Assembly (NCBI GenBank): GCA_008711295.1
Contig: VUYV01000081.1
Span: 3,221,607-3,285,606, forward strand
DNA: 64,000 nt
Direction of reading: 5' to 3'
DNA from: Anarhynchus alexandrinus
Lineage: Eukaryota > Chordata > Aves > Charadriiformes > Charadriidae
Position numbers and translations under genes: made by a program. Below, piece by piece: positions 25,738-39,659 of the stretch. The stretch's first letter is position 1; each line of letters begins with the position of its first letter. The notes beneath the pieces were generated by a model, which did no database searches, was not told the DNA's origin, and saw nothing but the letters and a program-made list of their open reading frames with translations.

Positions 25738-28229
25738 GTTTTGAACTGGGGCAGTTCTTTTCCAAGAGCTGGGTTTCGGTTTTACCCATCCTGTGGTAGG
25801 GATCCTGGCGCTGCTGGTTTAAGGTCACCTGTGGACCGTGTGGCAATAATGCTGTACTGATCTTTTCTAACATCTTCTAAGATAGAGCTGTGGAATGGTT
25901 GCGTGTTAGGAGTGGTGGGCGTTACTGGATGTTGCTGCTTTTCTTCCAGACCGCTCGGAGCAAAATTTTTGTGCTTCAGGTACACTAATCAGGGTAAAGT
26001 TAATAGATTTTCCCTCAAGGAGCGATAGGACAAGTCCTACTTTCTACATGTTTGCAACTGCATTTCCTTTCTACTTTCTACTCTACTTCTTTTTTTTTTT
26101 TAATTACGGGGGAGCTTTCTGGGCAAAATGAGCCTTTGGTCATATGGTATGTGGCTTCACACAAATTTTTGCTCCATGACAGGCTAACTTAGCAACCAGG
26201 ATTTGTTTTCTGCTTCTTCCTACTCATTGCTTTTCTCTCGTGCTGACATATTGGATTCTGTGCTGTGCAAAAGGAAGCCCTAAATGCCGACTGGTGTAGC
26301 ATTGTGCCTGGGCCGTGTGCATTTGGATCTAGGCTCAGACGAAGGACTTGGGCTCAAAAACATTCGGCGCTTGGCAATCCCAAATACCAAATTTCTTTTG
26401 TAACAGTTGCCTCAGTGGTAATCTCGTGGTTCTAATGCAACACTTCAAAAAAAAAAAATCCTTTATCAGTTGGGGTACCTTATTAATTTCAGAGTACTTT
26501 GGGTGGAAGAATAAGGGAGAAGAATAAGATTTCTGAAGAGGGTGTAGCATCGGTAGCCTTAAACAATCAACCCACCCCCAAAAAACCCCGAAACAACAAC
26601 AAATCACAAAACCTAAGCTCCAGAGGTCCTAGGAAATAGACGATAATTCTGACATCAGGCAGTTAAATAACAGACTCTGATGCGGAAAACTGTCCCAGAT
26701 TCCAACATTCCTTTCAGCTGACACGAGAAAACAAGGTAGACTTAGCATGAGAAATAGTGTCTTTATACGAAGAGATTGCTCTTGTTAGGCCCATATGTGA
26801 ACCATATATCCAGATTCTCTCTACATCCGCTCACATGTCTCCCTGTCAGCATCTGAAGAGAGATCCCCAAATGTTCAAATGTACCTTTCAGATCAGAGTT
26901 TAATTTTAGAAGACTCTCTTGGCCTATTAATTTTGATTCTAACAGCGCTGTGATGGAGGAGACATCAGATTGCAAGTAAAATTTCAAAAGTCAAAATGCT
27001 ACAGAGCTGCAGAAATAAATGCAAGCGCAACTTGCAGGAATAGGTCACAATACTTGTATCTAGTAAAACGTATGAGCAAAATATATGTCATGATTGAATA
27101 ATTAATAATTCATTGGGGAGTATATTGTTCACATGCGCTTTGCCTGTTACAGACTACAACACGGGGGCTGAATACTTCCCTGATCTGTGTGTGTTGGATG
27201 AGGAGGGCAGTTTAAAAGCCCAAATAACGGTTCCAGAGCTGACACTTGTAGAAATTTGGAACTTCAGTACTGCAGAACATCTTGGACATTTTTGCGATTT
27301 CTGCCTTTTCTATATTTAATCTGTAAACGTTCTTTTCAATTTAATGACAGACTTTAGAATATAAAAGCAAAAGTCAAACTTGGTGGGATTCTTAAAAAAA
27401 AAAAGGCAAAAAGCTTACTTCTTGGGGTTGTTTGATTGTTTAATGCACATAAGCAAAGTAAGCTCCTACGCAATTCAGAAGAACCACCCTGATTACTAAA
27501 ATATGTTTGGGTAATGCCTAAGAGTTAGAATAATAGAAACTGATTACATTAGAATAGTTTGAATACCATGAAACTTGTAGAAATGTTACCAGAAATCTTT
27601 CAGATACCTTATTGATTACTTAATTTCTCTGCATATTTTCTTATTGTATCATTAAAAATAAGTACATGAAGTCACTATCCAGAACTAGACATGATACTAA
27701 AACAGGAGTTGCAAAATTAAAAATGCCGGTGTGAAATTTAGTCATTTTTCGATGTAGCCCTTCTATGCTTTCTGTTTTGCTAATGGATGTCTAAGGGCAT
27801 TCATGTGGTTATAAAGGGAGAAATTCATTCCCTTGCTAATATCCCCACTTCCCCATGTAGCCCTTTTCAAATTGAAGGCGTTTTGCTTTCTATTCCCCAT
27901 TTCTCTTTGTCTCAAAAGAGGAAAACCATTCTGTTATTTTTACAAATTACTGTAGAAGTTCTGTTGTTTCTACAAGTTACAAATGAAGCATCCAGTAGAA
28001 CTGGGTAGATGATTTGCAATTATTATTTATTTAGCAGACACTTCAGGTATACCTAGAATATGAATGCCACAAGCTTTAAACCTATTTTTATAATCCTGTT
28101 TATTCCATATAACTGTCTTTTCTTTAAAAACTTAAAAAAAAGCACACCCCCAAAAAAACCAACCCAACCCAAATCCCCATTTTTTTGCATTTGTAGCTAT
28201 GACCGAGATATGAGAGTCGATTATTCATC

Positions 28230-28333
28230 GGGGGATATGGTGTAGGGGAGGACTTTGTAGAGTAGGGTAGATGGTTGGACTCAATGATCCCAAGGGTCTC
28301 TTCCAACCTAGACAATTCTATGATTCTATGATC
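28230..28333 (+). mobile_element. Short CR1 3' fragment
   Basis: The last about 100 bp of a CR1 of the same subtype as 21244-21642, ending TTCTATGATTCTATGATC. It has no coding capacity. Confidence 0.88.
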
Positions 28334-28819
28334 AGACCCAACCAATCTTTTTACTTAAGTGGTCCAAACTGCTGTCCAGTGAACTCGTCAGCTCTTTCGA
28401 TCCGAAATCATTAAGGGTGAGCGTGTGTAAGCGGCAGTGCAGTTACACTGCAGTCAAGGCAGAAGATCTTGACTCGTACTGCACCTTCATAATTTTTCAT
28501 TGCCTGTCAAAAGAACCAAGTAGATTATTTTTTCTTAGCCTTCAAGGAATAAGAAAGCATGCGGCATTCACGTTATTTCTCTGCTGGGCAGTTTGCAGCG
28601 GGTCTTGGCCAAGACTTCACCCATGGTTTCTTTTTATTCACCTGTTCTGGAACAAGAAGACTTAGCGTATATACAAAGTTCATTTTCTCTCTCATACCTA
28701 AATCTGGGACCATACTTTTTGCGTAAACAGTAAATTTAAATTCTGAAATGCTTAACCCAATGCATGTTTCACATATGCAAAGGACCTCTGTTGGCCAGCC
28801 CCTGTGTTTCTGAAATTCG

Positions 28820-28994
28820 TAGAATCATAGAATCATAGAATCATAGAATGGTTTAGGTTGGAAAGGACCTTGAAGATCATCGAGTTCCAACCCCCCTGCC
28901 ATAGGCAGGGACACCTCCCACCAGACCAGGCTGCCCAAGGCCACGGCCAGCCTGGCCTTGAACACCTCCAGGGATGGGGCCTCAACAACCTCTC
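28820..28994 (-). mobile_element. Short CR1 3' fragment with extended tail
   Basis: A minus-oriented 175-bp CR1 end with four copies of the AGAATCAT tail unit. It is cut off at the CTCAACAACCTCTC block. The truncation point abuts one copy of a 23-nt direct repeat (28995-29017, matching 29300-29322). Confidence 0.92.
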
Positions 28995-29322
28995 TTTTGC
29001 AGGAAAATATAAAGAGGGTCCGGGCTTTTATTGAAGGGAGGGTGGTACTGGAACTTGCTGGCGAGGGACTGGGATGGGGGAGACAGCCTGCGTGACAGCT
29101 CTCCACGTATGTCTTCTCCCGGAACTTCAGTCACAGCTGATGTTGAGAGACAGACCAAATGTGGTCATAGATGATTGGTTTTGACTGATCAGTTCAGAAG
29201 ACATCCTGCTGAGTTGATTATCACTTTGCTATCCAGAGCAACCCAATGGATAACACAGGCGTTTTTAGACCCATTAAGTACTATTGAGTTTATTGGGAAT
29301 TTTGCAGGAAAATATAAAGAGG
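28995..29322. repeat. 23-nt direct repeat pair (28995-29017 and 29300-29322)
   Basis: Both copies read TTTTGCAGGAAAATATAAAG plus AGG and are 305 bp apart. The first copy begins exactly at the truncated end of the neighbouring CR1, suggesting a junction made by duplication or template switching. The sequence between the copies shows no repeat family. Confidence 0.85.
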
Positions 29323-32300
29323 AAAATATTTTTTTACCCCTCCATCAAGGAAAATAAAGGATGTTAACGTGTATGCAATCAGACGATTGGCAAAAACTTT
29401 CTCTGTCGTCTTCCAGAGTCCTCTAAGAAGACTGGGGCACGTGGGCTGAGCTGGGCATTAACACCTGAAATGAAAATTGATTAATGACCAGGAATGGGTG
29501 CAAAGCAAGCAAGGTCTGAAAGAGATTCATCCAAGAAGTTGGGAAGGTTTTCTGTTGATTTTTTAATTATTTTTTTTTAACATTTAAGTAGTTTCATAAT
29601 TTGAAGTTTTGAAGACTATGCATATGACTGACTGAAATCTTAATCTGTAGTTATTTATAAACATTTCTTGTTACTGTAAACACCCTCTATACAGTTCTTT
29701 ATTTATTATAGCTGGGAAATCAAGCCCTATCAAATTTAAACTGAGCTAAATTGCTACATCATTGAATACATTGCCACATTTTTACATTTTGAAATTCAAG
29801 TGTGTTTTGAACTTCTGTCATCTTTATCTTAAGGAAAAGAGGGGAAAAAAGTGGAATTATGGGAGGATAATTATGGGAGGAGAAAGTGTCTTTTTAATTT
29901 TGTTTTTATATAAAACTATCCAAAGCTGTTTTGATGAAATTTAAAATAGCCTTGAGACAGAGGGGGAAAAAAAAAAGGAAAATACTAGCCATAAAATAAT
30001 CAGCTTTGAAATTGAGTGTTGTGTCCTCAGGAATGCTGGTTTGAACCAGAACCTCAGCGGTGGTCTGCTCTTTCTGTAAGGGCAGGACAGGGTCTCCCCG
30101 TTGTTTGTTTGGGAGCTCTGACTCCTAAACAGCTGAGGGGAAGAACAACTTGTACGTTATCTGGTCGAAGGCGAGCATTCCCGTATTGTAAGGAAAGCTG
30201 GGTTTTGCGAAGGCAGAGGAAGGTTCTGTGCTCGTTGCGATGGGGGGTTGACGTGGGGAGACTATTTGGAGCAAATACGTGTCTCGTTTCTATTCTTCTT
30301 GAGAAACGCTAGAACGTACACGTGTGCTTCATGGTCCTTATGCTGCGTGCTGCTTCTCTCTGCACAGATAGTCACACGAACAATACATGTGAGCAGCATT
30401 TGAGGTAGAGCTGCTATCTTTTATCTCTTTGATGTCTTAATTTACTGATGCATGAAAAGTTGAACGAGGAAATAGTGTTTCTGAACAAAAGGTGCTGCGA
30501 ATCCTCAGCAGACAGAATTGCAAAGTTGTGCCGTCTGTCCTGACACATTTCCATCTCTGCCTGTCCTTCGTTAACGGAGACGGTTATTCATCACAGAGTA
30601 GTCGATGAGAGTTTTATAGGGGCATTTATTTATAATTTCTATTTTTTTGGTCTTTTTTTTTTTTTTTAATTTCAGGCTCCAAAGTGTATATTTTCTTTTC
30701 TGTTATAGTCAATTATGTCATAAATGGTCAAACGATAACTCATCACGAACAAAATTATTTTTGCAGCCTGTCTTGCTAGCGTCTGGATTCGAAAGAGCCA
30801 ACCTGGTTGCCTGCATGCCAGTGCAACCAGGATTTCGACAGTGTCAATAATCTTTGCTCATCACACCAAAAAAAAAGAAAAAAAAATCAGTGTGTCAGTG
30901 TATTCCTGCAGAGTCATTAGCATACAGACTCACTCCGCTTGCTTAACAAAGCGTGGCTCAGTGTGTTAGAGTTCCCGAGTCTGCCTGTCTGATTCACCTC
31001 TGACAAAAGCCGAAAGAAAATTCGGTCCCTTCTTCGGCGGCACGCTAACGTGGGAAATAAATCTTCGGGCATGAGGTCTGAAATGGCAGTCATTTAAATA
31101 ATTCAAATGCAGCGATCGTTTTGCCCGTGTGCCTCTCGTGTCTTTGTTTTGTTTCTCTGCATTTCTCAAATCGCCGAGGCAAACCATCTCCCGCGACAAC
31201 CTCTATTTTTAAAATATCTAGAGCTAAATCATCCCCGGCCTCTTTAACTGGTTACATGTTAAATAATTATTTGCTCTCTCTTTTGTGGTGTGGAGGGGGG
31301 AGTTGGAGGGGAGAAGTAACATACAAACAGATGTGCTGCTAGATCTACAGGCTTCTGCCAACCATATGGCATCTTAAAGAAAGATGGTTGGAGCGTCTGG
31401 ATTAGCAAAGAGTCGGGATGGAAAGCCATGTGTCGTGTTGGTACAGGCAGTTGTTTTAGCTCTCTGTAAAAGGCTTCAGGAGATTGTGTAATGGAACAAA
31501 TGGTACTGCAAGCCTAGTAACAGCCTTACCGCTGCTGGAGAGGCAATTGGCCCCCAGGCGGGTGCTGCTTCATCCTTGCTTGTTGGGTTTTTTGTGAAGG
31601 ATTTTTATACCGTTATTCTGTGTTCTTCTTTTAACGCGCGGGGAAACTCGGGAGATCTAATTCTGAACTTTAGGCTTGAAAGAGAGCTATTGTGTGTTTA
31701 GGATTTTTTTTCACAGCCCGTTTTTTATAATGAAAACGCACAGTTTCCCTCTCTTTGAAATGGGAAGCTCGTGCCCTTCTGCAAATTTCCTGCCTCCTTC
31801 GTGAACACTTCGAGACACTGATTCATTGAATTTGTAGCCGATGCCCAGATTTTGGGGGGAAACTGCTCTCTCTGGGATTTGCTTAGTTAAAAACAAGATT
31901 GGGGCTATTGTGCTTGTGGCTATAACGTACCAGCTTGGCATTCGTATTCTCTTTGACGAGTTGCTCTTTATGCAAACAAGGGGCCTGCTCCTATTAAAGG
32001 CAAAATTCCTTTTGTTTTCAGCGACACAGGATTGGGCTCTTGGTGGGGCTTTATGTGCTCTACAGGAGCCTCTGTAGTTCACATTACAGCTCATGGGAGT
32101 TATTCTGGATCAGGATGAAAGCTTTTGTGTCCAGATCTGTAACAGAAATAGGTTTTAGTTGTTTCTCTGCTGTCACACAATAGAACTCTAAACTCCTCTG
32201 TATGTCTGAATGAAATCAGGCCTCTGTTTACACCTGTACTATCTCCCTGGTACTGTTTGTTTCAAAGGAAATTAAGAATCCGATGTTTCAGTAGAGGAGT

Positions 32301-34657
32301 TCAATAGAACTAGGATTATTCTATTTGAAGAGACTTTAAGTACATGATGATCCCATATCCCCATAGTTATGGAAGGAGATAGCATGAGGGACACTCAGGT
32401 ATTCATTCATAGGTAGACACTTGCTGAGCAGGTAATGTTATGGTTTCAGAGACATTAGAAACAAACCATTAACTACAGAAGCATCCTCCTTACTGAGGAT
32501 CTGTGCTGAAAAATAGACTATCTTAAACTGAGACAAATGCTGCGCTAATACAGGCTAAATTCCCAATAACTTAAAAGTAAGAGTACAATTACTGGTCTTT
32601 CTTTCTCTTTAATTTCTTTCTTGCTCTCCAGAAGGCTCCTTATCTGGAGCTTAGGAAACAGCAGTCCTCAGCTTAATCTGCAGTTTAGTTACAGCAGCAG
32701 AGGCTTTTTCCTGAGCCGCCTGCGTGCCCCCCTGCTCAAGCCTGCATATGTTGCTCGACGCTGATCAAAAGTAGCCTCCCGAGGGAGGGAGGCTTGGGTT
32801 CGTTTTATCGGCCTGTTCATTACCTCGCCGCAGCCGAGGCTGAGCCAGGTGTGAGGTGGACAGTTGTCCGCCAGGAGCGGTGCCAAGACCACCAGCGTCT
32901 CTCTGGAAGCTCTTGCGGTGGCTGCCGAGGAGGAGCGGGTCGGATCAGTGAGCCCCAGCGGGGACCTCGGGCTCTCTCGGGGCATCTGCTGAGCTTTCGC
33001 GGTCTTTCAGAAACCCCGGCCGTTTTCTGCGCCGGGTTAGCGCCTGAGTTCACCAACATCGTGGTGCACATTAGCAAAAGTGTGTGTTTCGTTCAGAAAC
33101 GTGCATTTCTCTGTGTAGAATTTCGAGTAATGGTATATTTGTGCTGCAGCAGCGGCATCAGGGGTTACCGAGTCTACAGAGACAAGGAATTGGTTGATAG
33201 TAGGTGGATCTCTCGCTTCTCATTTTGCACACGTGTTTGTCTTCTGTATCCCTACTTAGAAGAAAAAAAAAACCCATGGTTGTATTTTTATACAAGGAGA
33301 CGCGGCTTTGTTTTCTTAATTTCCTACTAGTGATTTCAGGCACTTAATTTTAATTGTCCAACTACTTACATGAGTGAGAATGTTCAGCTCCCAAAAGCAT
33401 ATCGAGATTTCTCAGCTTTCTGGTTTAAACATTTGTTTCATAAAACTGTTACGATTGCTTACCGCTGAAACATGGGGAAGTAATATGCAAAGAGCATAAT
33501 TTACCTAACAAGTAAATATAATAATAATTTACATAATTTACCTAACAAACTAAGACCTTTTGATGTAATAGAAGGGCGAAAGTACTCTTCTCTTCTTACA
33601 GTTACACTGAAGATGCGTCAAGGAAATGAATAGCATTTATTTCGACTTGTAGCAAAGAAAAGACCGATAGTTTTGCTAGAATTTCTGACAATAATTAAAA
33701 TACAGAAGAAGAAGAAGAAGGAAATGGAAGAGTCTGTGCATGCACGTGCACGGTTGTGGTCAGAAGGCATTCTTCTGCTGGAAGGTGCCAGTAGCCTTAC
33801 CACGGTGGGATGCCCGTGCAGGGTCCAGCCGCTGCCGACTGATGTGCTGAGCTGTGACGCAGGAGAGCCGGGTTGGAGCCACGGCACGGTACTCCCAACA
33901 GCCCTGTGCTGCTATCGCAGAGGCACTAGAGCAGCTATTCTCAGCCACCCGCTAAGCTGCTGCCACCAGAAGGCATCGCTGACCCTTCCTCCTGGCTGTG
34001 GTCTGGGCGCGTTCATACTCATCTCCAAACTGCCCGGTTGCAGTCGTGTTCTGTACTATGGAGGGGTTAATGGTTATTCTGAAGATAACTGTAATATTTG
34101 CCTCTAAAGCAGGAATCAAATTCCCACACTTCCTAGCAATGATTGAGCTCAGCCTTTAGGCTCAGTGCAGTGAGTTCAGAGCACAATTGGGCTAATATGT
34201 ATGCATTGTGAAATAGCCCCTGTCTCAGAGAGTGGAATACTCTCCATAATGTACTAATACATTTTTAAGAGGGGTTTTCAGAGAAAGGCTTTCCTGCTTT
34301 CCTTCAGTGCTTCCAAGCAATAGCCATTTTCACTAACTTTGCAGGCAAATTCACTCTGTTTTTAATATAGGCCAAAATAAAACATGAATTGGACTCTGTA
34401 TTCACAAGAGCTGAGCTCCGTGAAGGTGGGCTGACAATACTCCTCAGATCCTTCAGCTTTTCTCATTATCTGGAAAACCTCTGTTTTCTCAGGATGAAAC
34501 TCCTTTCCTCCCAGCTCTTCCCAAAACCCTTCCCAATCTTTCTTTGTAACCTTCGCCATCTCCCCTACAGTTGGTCTTCCATGTTACATTCCCCCAACTG
34601 GTGTTTCCTCAGTGCTGTGACTCTCCCTTCAGCCTCTGCAGAACTGCTCTATGGGAT

Positions 34658-35131
34658 CTGCTGGAGAGGGTCCAGCAAAGGGCTACAAAGGTGATGAGGG
34701 GATTGGAGCATCTCTCTTATGAGGAAAGGCTGAGGGACTTGGGGCTTTTTAGTCTGGAGAAGAGAAGATTGAGGGGGGATCTTATTAACACTTACAAATA
34801 CTTAAAGGGAGGGTGCCAGGGGGATGGGAACAGTCTGTTTTCAGCGGTGCCCAGTGACAGGACAAGAGGGAACGGGCACAAACTTGACCATAGGAAGTTC
34901 CATCTTAACATGAGGAGGAACTTCTTTCCTGTGAGGGTGGCAGAGCACTGGGAGAGGCTGCCCAGAGGTGGTGGAGTCTCCCACTCTGGAGACGTTCCAA
35001 ACCCGCCTGGACGCCGTCCTGTGCCACTGCTGGAGGTGCCCCTGCTCTGGTGGGGGGGTTGGACTGGATGATCTCCAGAGGTCCCTTCCAACCCTGACCA
35101 TTCTGTGATTCTGTGACTCTGTGATTCTGTA
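34658..35131 (+). mobile_element. CR1 LINE fragment (subtype with CCAGAGGTCCCTTCCAACC)
   Basis: A + oriented CR1 of about 474 bp. Its frame reads [20 protein letters not shown], then [12 protein letters not shown] and [20 protein letters not shown], the CR1 ORF2 C-terminal tail. It ends in TTCTGTGATTCTGTG units. It is nearly identical in layout to the oppositely oriented copies at 40553 and 46504, which places it in a relatively young subtype. Confidence 0.95.
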
Positions 35132-37679
35132 CCAAGGGACATGGGGAGATTGGGGCTTGTCCCAAGTGGATACAGCCCCGGTGTGAAGCACTGTGTTGCC
35201 TTCCAGCAGGAGCTCCCTGTGAGGTGGGAGCACGCTTGTTTGCCCAACCAGGGCTAACGGAGAAAGAGAGGCTGAAGCCTCCTCAGGTCGCTTGGGTATA
35301 TCCATGCAAATCCAAGCACAGCTCTTCCCTACCTCTCACGCACATCCTCGGCTCCTCTGCCCACCTTGACCTCCCTCCCAGCCATTTCTCTAGATCCTCA
35401 TTTAATATGTGCTCCTTATTCTCGTTTTTGTTTCCGAGGCAGAGCCAGTTTGGGAAGTAGACCCGTGTGATAGGGCTGTATCTGAAGGGGAGTAGGCCAG
35501 ACTTGGTAAGCTCACAAATGGGAGCAATCTGCTCTCTGTGGAGAGAGCAACAGGGCCTTGTATGGAAAACATCTATCTGAATATGCCGCGCAGTAAAATT
35601 ATCTCTGTCACCAATTTAAAGTCATATTCCTCCTCCTGTATGTCACAAGCGTAAAACTACGCTCCGTACAAATCTTACATCTATCATTACTTTCCCTGTA
35701 ATTTATGAAAACCACAATAACCCTGTGTGAACCCTGAAAATAAGCAAATGTGTATCGCCTGCCAGAGCTCAGAGGCAAAAGCACGTGTTTGAAATGAACT
35801 GGAAAGAGGGGCATATTTGCACCTCTGGCGTGGAAAATAAGGGTGATGGGGCTTAAGCAAAGGAACTAATGAGTGATGCCTACATAGATACTTAGCACTT
35901 TGTGTTTGATATTTTTATAGCTTATTTTCATAGTGGTCAAACTACACGGTATAGCAGCCTTGGGTTTTTTGAGTTGAAGAATATTTTTGAAGGACTGTGA
36001 TATATATATATATAGTTATTAAGCTGAGAAGAATCCCTTGCAGATAACCAAATCGGAAGGACTGCACCCAGCAGTGTTGAGCCCCTCTTTCCAAGGTCAG
36101 TAGGGAGAAACATTTTGCCTTTCAAGCACGGGTACTAATAGCTGTAAGCACGAAACGGGAGCTTTGTGCTGTCTGTAGGAGAGAGGCGGCGGTCCTTGCT
36201 CCCGGGGCTCAGGGAGGACAGCGGGACTGACCCCAAAGCTGTTCTGTTCGTCTGCGACTGTCAGAAACAACTGAAGCAGTTGTAGCTCAGCTGCACCACC
36301 CTTTCTACCGTTAGTATTTTTTTTTTAATTAAGACAATGTCTGACAAAGTAAATTAACAGAAGCTGATGCTTTTAGCAGGTTTTTTTTTTTTTTTTTTTG
36401 CTTCAAATGCCTGATGTCAGCTTGGGCCACATGTACCTTCTGCACATGCCATGGGATAGAAAAAGTGAAGCCGTCTTTTTCAATTCTCTGCTGCCTGCCC
36501 AAACACCACATGTACTGTCTGTTACATGTCGCTTCTGATGAGGTTCATGCTGGGAATTTCTTTTTAAAGGCAAAGTGTTTCTGAAGGAAAGCGTTCAGAT
36601 TGGGCAGATTGCATTAAAAAAAAAAAAATTCTCAGTGTCTTTGACTGGAATATAGCGATTGTTTTGTGTGGACACCAACTAGCAGTCTGTAAAGGCTCAG
36701 GTTTGTCTGGTAATGAAAGAAGTAAGAAGAATCAGAGTAAGCAATGGGGGAAAACGGAGTATACCTTTATAAAATGTAAACCCATGACAAAAATTGTTGT
36801 AAGTAGTAAAACAAGTGCAGGAAAAAACATTTTGGCAATGGCATGTATGTACCTTGTGGAATGGTCCCTATAAACACGAGGGGGCTGCTTTTCAAACCTT
36901 GATAGGATGTACATCTCAGCATTATCAAGGCTCTGTTTCCTGATGGAGAAATTTTGCAAGATCTGTTCTGTCAGGTACGTAACAAAATCAGAGGTAAACG
37001 TATTAAAAAAAGAAAAAATAAAAAGTCTGACTATAACGTTAGAGGATTCTGATGGTTATGCATCTGCTGCAAGCCCTGCCTCCTTTTTTTTCCTTTCCCT
37101 AAGGTATTTTACAGCACTCTGAATTGTTAGCCAGCCTAAATGGTTTGGCGAATGGTTTTATTAAACGTTTCTCAGCAATAGGCAGAAAATAGCAACCAGG
37201 ACTATTTTTCTCTAGAGCAAACCTGATTCCGAGTTCATCTTCTTAGCACAGACTATATTATTTTGAATTCCGTTAGAGGAGGAAAAGCCTCTCTCCAGCC
37301 AAGGGATTCCGACGCAAATAGACGTTAGTGAAGCTTTCACCCCTATCTTTTCCGGCCTGCCATCCATTCTCTTCCATTGTTTCCTTCCTGGCCAAACCCA
37401 GGAGGGCTAAAAGCGGCGATGGTATCGGCTAAGCCCAGCTGCTACACCCCCTGCTAAAGAGCAGGCTGATAACGTGCTCCTCAGCATGTTAGACACCAGC
37501 TACTCCAAGCCCAGGAATAGATCCCGGCTCAGGTTTCCTACGTGATCTCTTTGGTCAACCCGTTGGGCCAGCTGTGGGAGTGCAGCTGTATTCTAATAGT
37601 CAGCAAGGACATCTGAAACAAAGGGGAAGCTACTGTTGCTAAGTCAACTTTTAATTAAACCCTATTTGTAATTGTTATC

Positions 37680-37749
37680 ATGGCAATAATGATATATCAT
37701 GGCAATAATGATATACAATGGCAATAATGATATATCATGGCAATAATGA
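37680..37749. repeat. 19-bp tandem repeat, about 3.7 copies
   Basis: The unit ATGGCAATAATGATATATC starts at 37680, 37699, 37718 and 37737, with one or two differences between copies. It is a minisatellite-like expansion in the SDCCAG8 intron. Confidence 0.92.
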
Positions 37750-38420
37750 GGGTTGTTAGCTTCTTGGAGAAGATGTAATATAGGTGGTACTTTAAAAGTA
37801 TGTGGAAAAATTAAGAGTGCCTTTAGTAAAATTAATTTAGAGGTTACCCAATACACATTTAAAGAAAAAAAAAAAAAGAAAGATAAAGTGATAAAGAACT
37901 ACCCGGGTCAAGAGTTTCATGGTGAAATGTGGACGCTTTCTTCGTAGGTGTCCGATTCCAAACTGTGCAAGGGATATTAACCTCTAGTTACCATCTGTTG
38001 ACATAAGTTGGATGAGTTTGTTCTGCCCGTAGTGTGGGCACGCGCTTACCTTACTGGGCTGGAAGCAGTACAGGTTGCATTCTTTCTCTGCCTGACCAAA
38101 TGACAGTCTGGGCCTTTTATGTGGCAACAGAATTTTGATAGGGATTTCAGAGGATGGGAGATGCCACAGAAACTTCTTTTAATGTGCCCTAAACTGTCTT
38201 CTTGTGTCCTATTAGAAGTCAGGACCTCCAGTGTGACAGAGGTGAGGAGCCTCATTCACTGTCCTTAGTTCACACTCACTGTTACAGCTTCTTTTTTTTC
38301 ATTTGGGTGGGTTTTTTTGGGGTTCTTTGATGCTTTGTTTCTTTCATTAACACAAGAAAGGTGGATCATAGTGTTTTGCTTTTGAAGCTAGAAGGGAGAA
38401 TGGAGTTCAGTTAAAGGACA

Positions 38421-38478
38421 GGTAGTATAGATGTTCCTCTTTGGAGGAATGTATAGGTAGTATAGATGTTCCTCTTTT
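38421..38478. repeat. Partial tandem duplication, period 35
   Basis: GGTAGTATAGATGTTCCTCT occurs at 38421 and 38456, followed by partly similar sequence in both copies. Confidence 0.85.
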
Positions 38479-39498
38479 GGGAGCATATGGGGACTTCTCC
38501 GAGATGCTCATCATCAGGGTTGTCTCAAGGTCCTGATCTATGGCTCAAGATCTTAAGTAAATAGCAATTTAGGACACTATTGAAACTTTGGGGGGTAATT
38601 TGCTATTTGTCTGCATTTCTAAATTTATAGACTCTGATTTAGTTACCTCAAAATTTACTGTGTGAATTTGTCAGTGCTGCAAACCACAATGAAGATGCAG
38701 GTTGCTCACATGAGAACTCATTTTACTACTGCTTTAAATGCCCTGGTTGTCCACAGAGCTGACTGAAGACGTGAAGAGGTGGCGAACGTAAATTTTGCTG
38801 CCTTAACGAAAAAGACGACGTCACTTCTGCTGGGAAAAGGGAAGACAGAAAAGTAGCAGAGCTGAGGTGGAAAGCAGAGGGGACCCGGGCTGCAAGAGGG
38901 GTGGGGAGCGCAAGCAGTTGGGGCGGTTGTGGCTGCGGGAACGAGCTCACCGTGAGCACCAGCCGTACGCCTTAACTCTTTGCATGGCAGCAAGTCTGGC
39001 TTTCCAAGATCCTCATATACAGGCAAAGCCAGCCTGATCACGGATTGATGTACAGGAGGAGGTTACCTTCGGCAGTGCCTGTTCTATCTGTGTCAGGAAC
39101 GAGCTGTGGTCGCTGCAGTTTGTATGTAAGGTTGTGTGATGCTTCTTGATGTAAGACACTGCTGAAGTTCTTCGCGCTTTCAGTAGGCTTGCCAAAAACT
39201 GTGGTTTAGGCTGAAAGCTGTTCAGCCAGGGCCATGGTGGGTAGTTGCCTCGGGAGGAGACCAGCGAGGCTGGCCGGGGGACCAGCAGTGGAGGTGGGAG
39301 ACAGGGTGGGAAGGAGGTGCACAGAAAACCTTTACTCTGGCATTTCCTAACTCTTGAGTATTTGAGTATACAAATTTAACATCCTTTAATGGGTAACTTC
39401 ACTGTCTGTTAAGTACCACAACATAAACACTACCTATCGCTTTAGTGTGTAACAGCAAATGTGTAGGATGTCCTGAAAAAAATGATGAGAGCAGGTAG

Positions 39499-39528
39499 AA
39501 GTTTGCTGATGGAAAGTTTGCTGATGGA
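39499..39528. repeat. 15-bp tandem duplication
   Basis: AAGTTTGCTGATGGA occurs twice in direct succession, at 39499 and 39514. Confidence 0.85.
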
Positions 39529-39659
39529 TTCTTTGCTGGGTTTCGCTTTCTTTTCTAATTGGCTTGCTCCCTCTTTTTGTAACGAGCTTTTTTTAAACCT
39601 CTATTTGCTTTTAAAATTGATAGCGTGTTCAAAACGTTTGAGATACGCAAATGGCCGAT

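Noticed and set aside
32794..33330. 178-codon open frame with opposite-strand overlap
   Set aside because: GC-rich sequence with frames open on both strands, no conserved motif, and the end runs into AT-rich intron.
34571..35071. 166-codon frame with conserved-looking protein
   Set aside because: It is the CR1 ORF2 C-terminus and has no host function. The same holds for frames at 40632-41228, 46520-47017 and 49951-50691.
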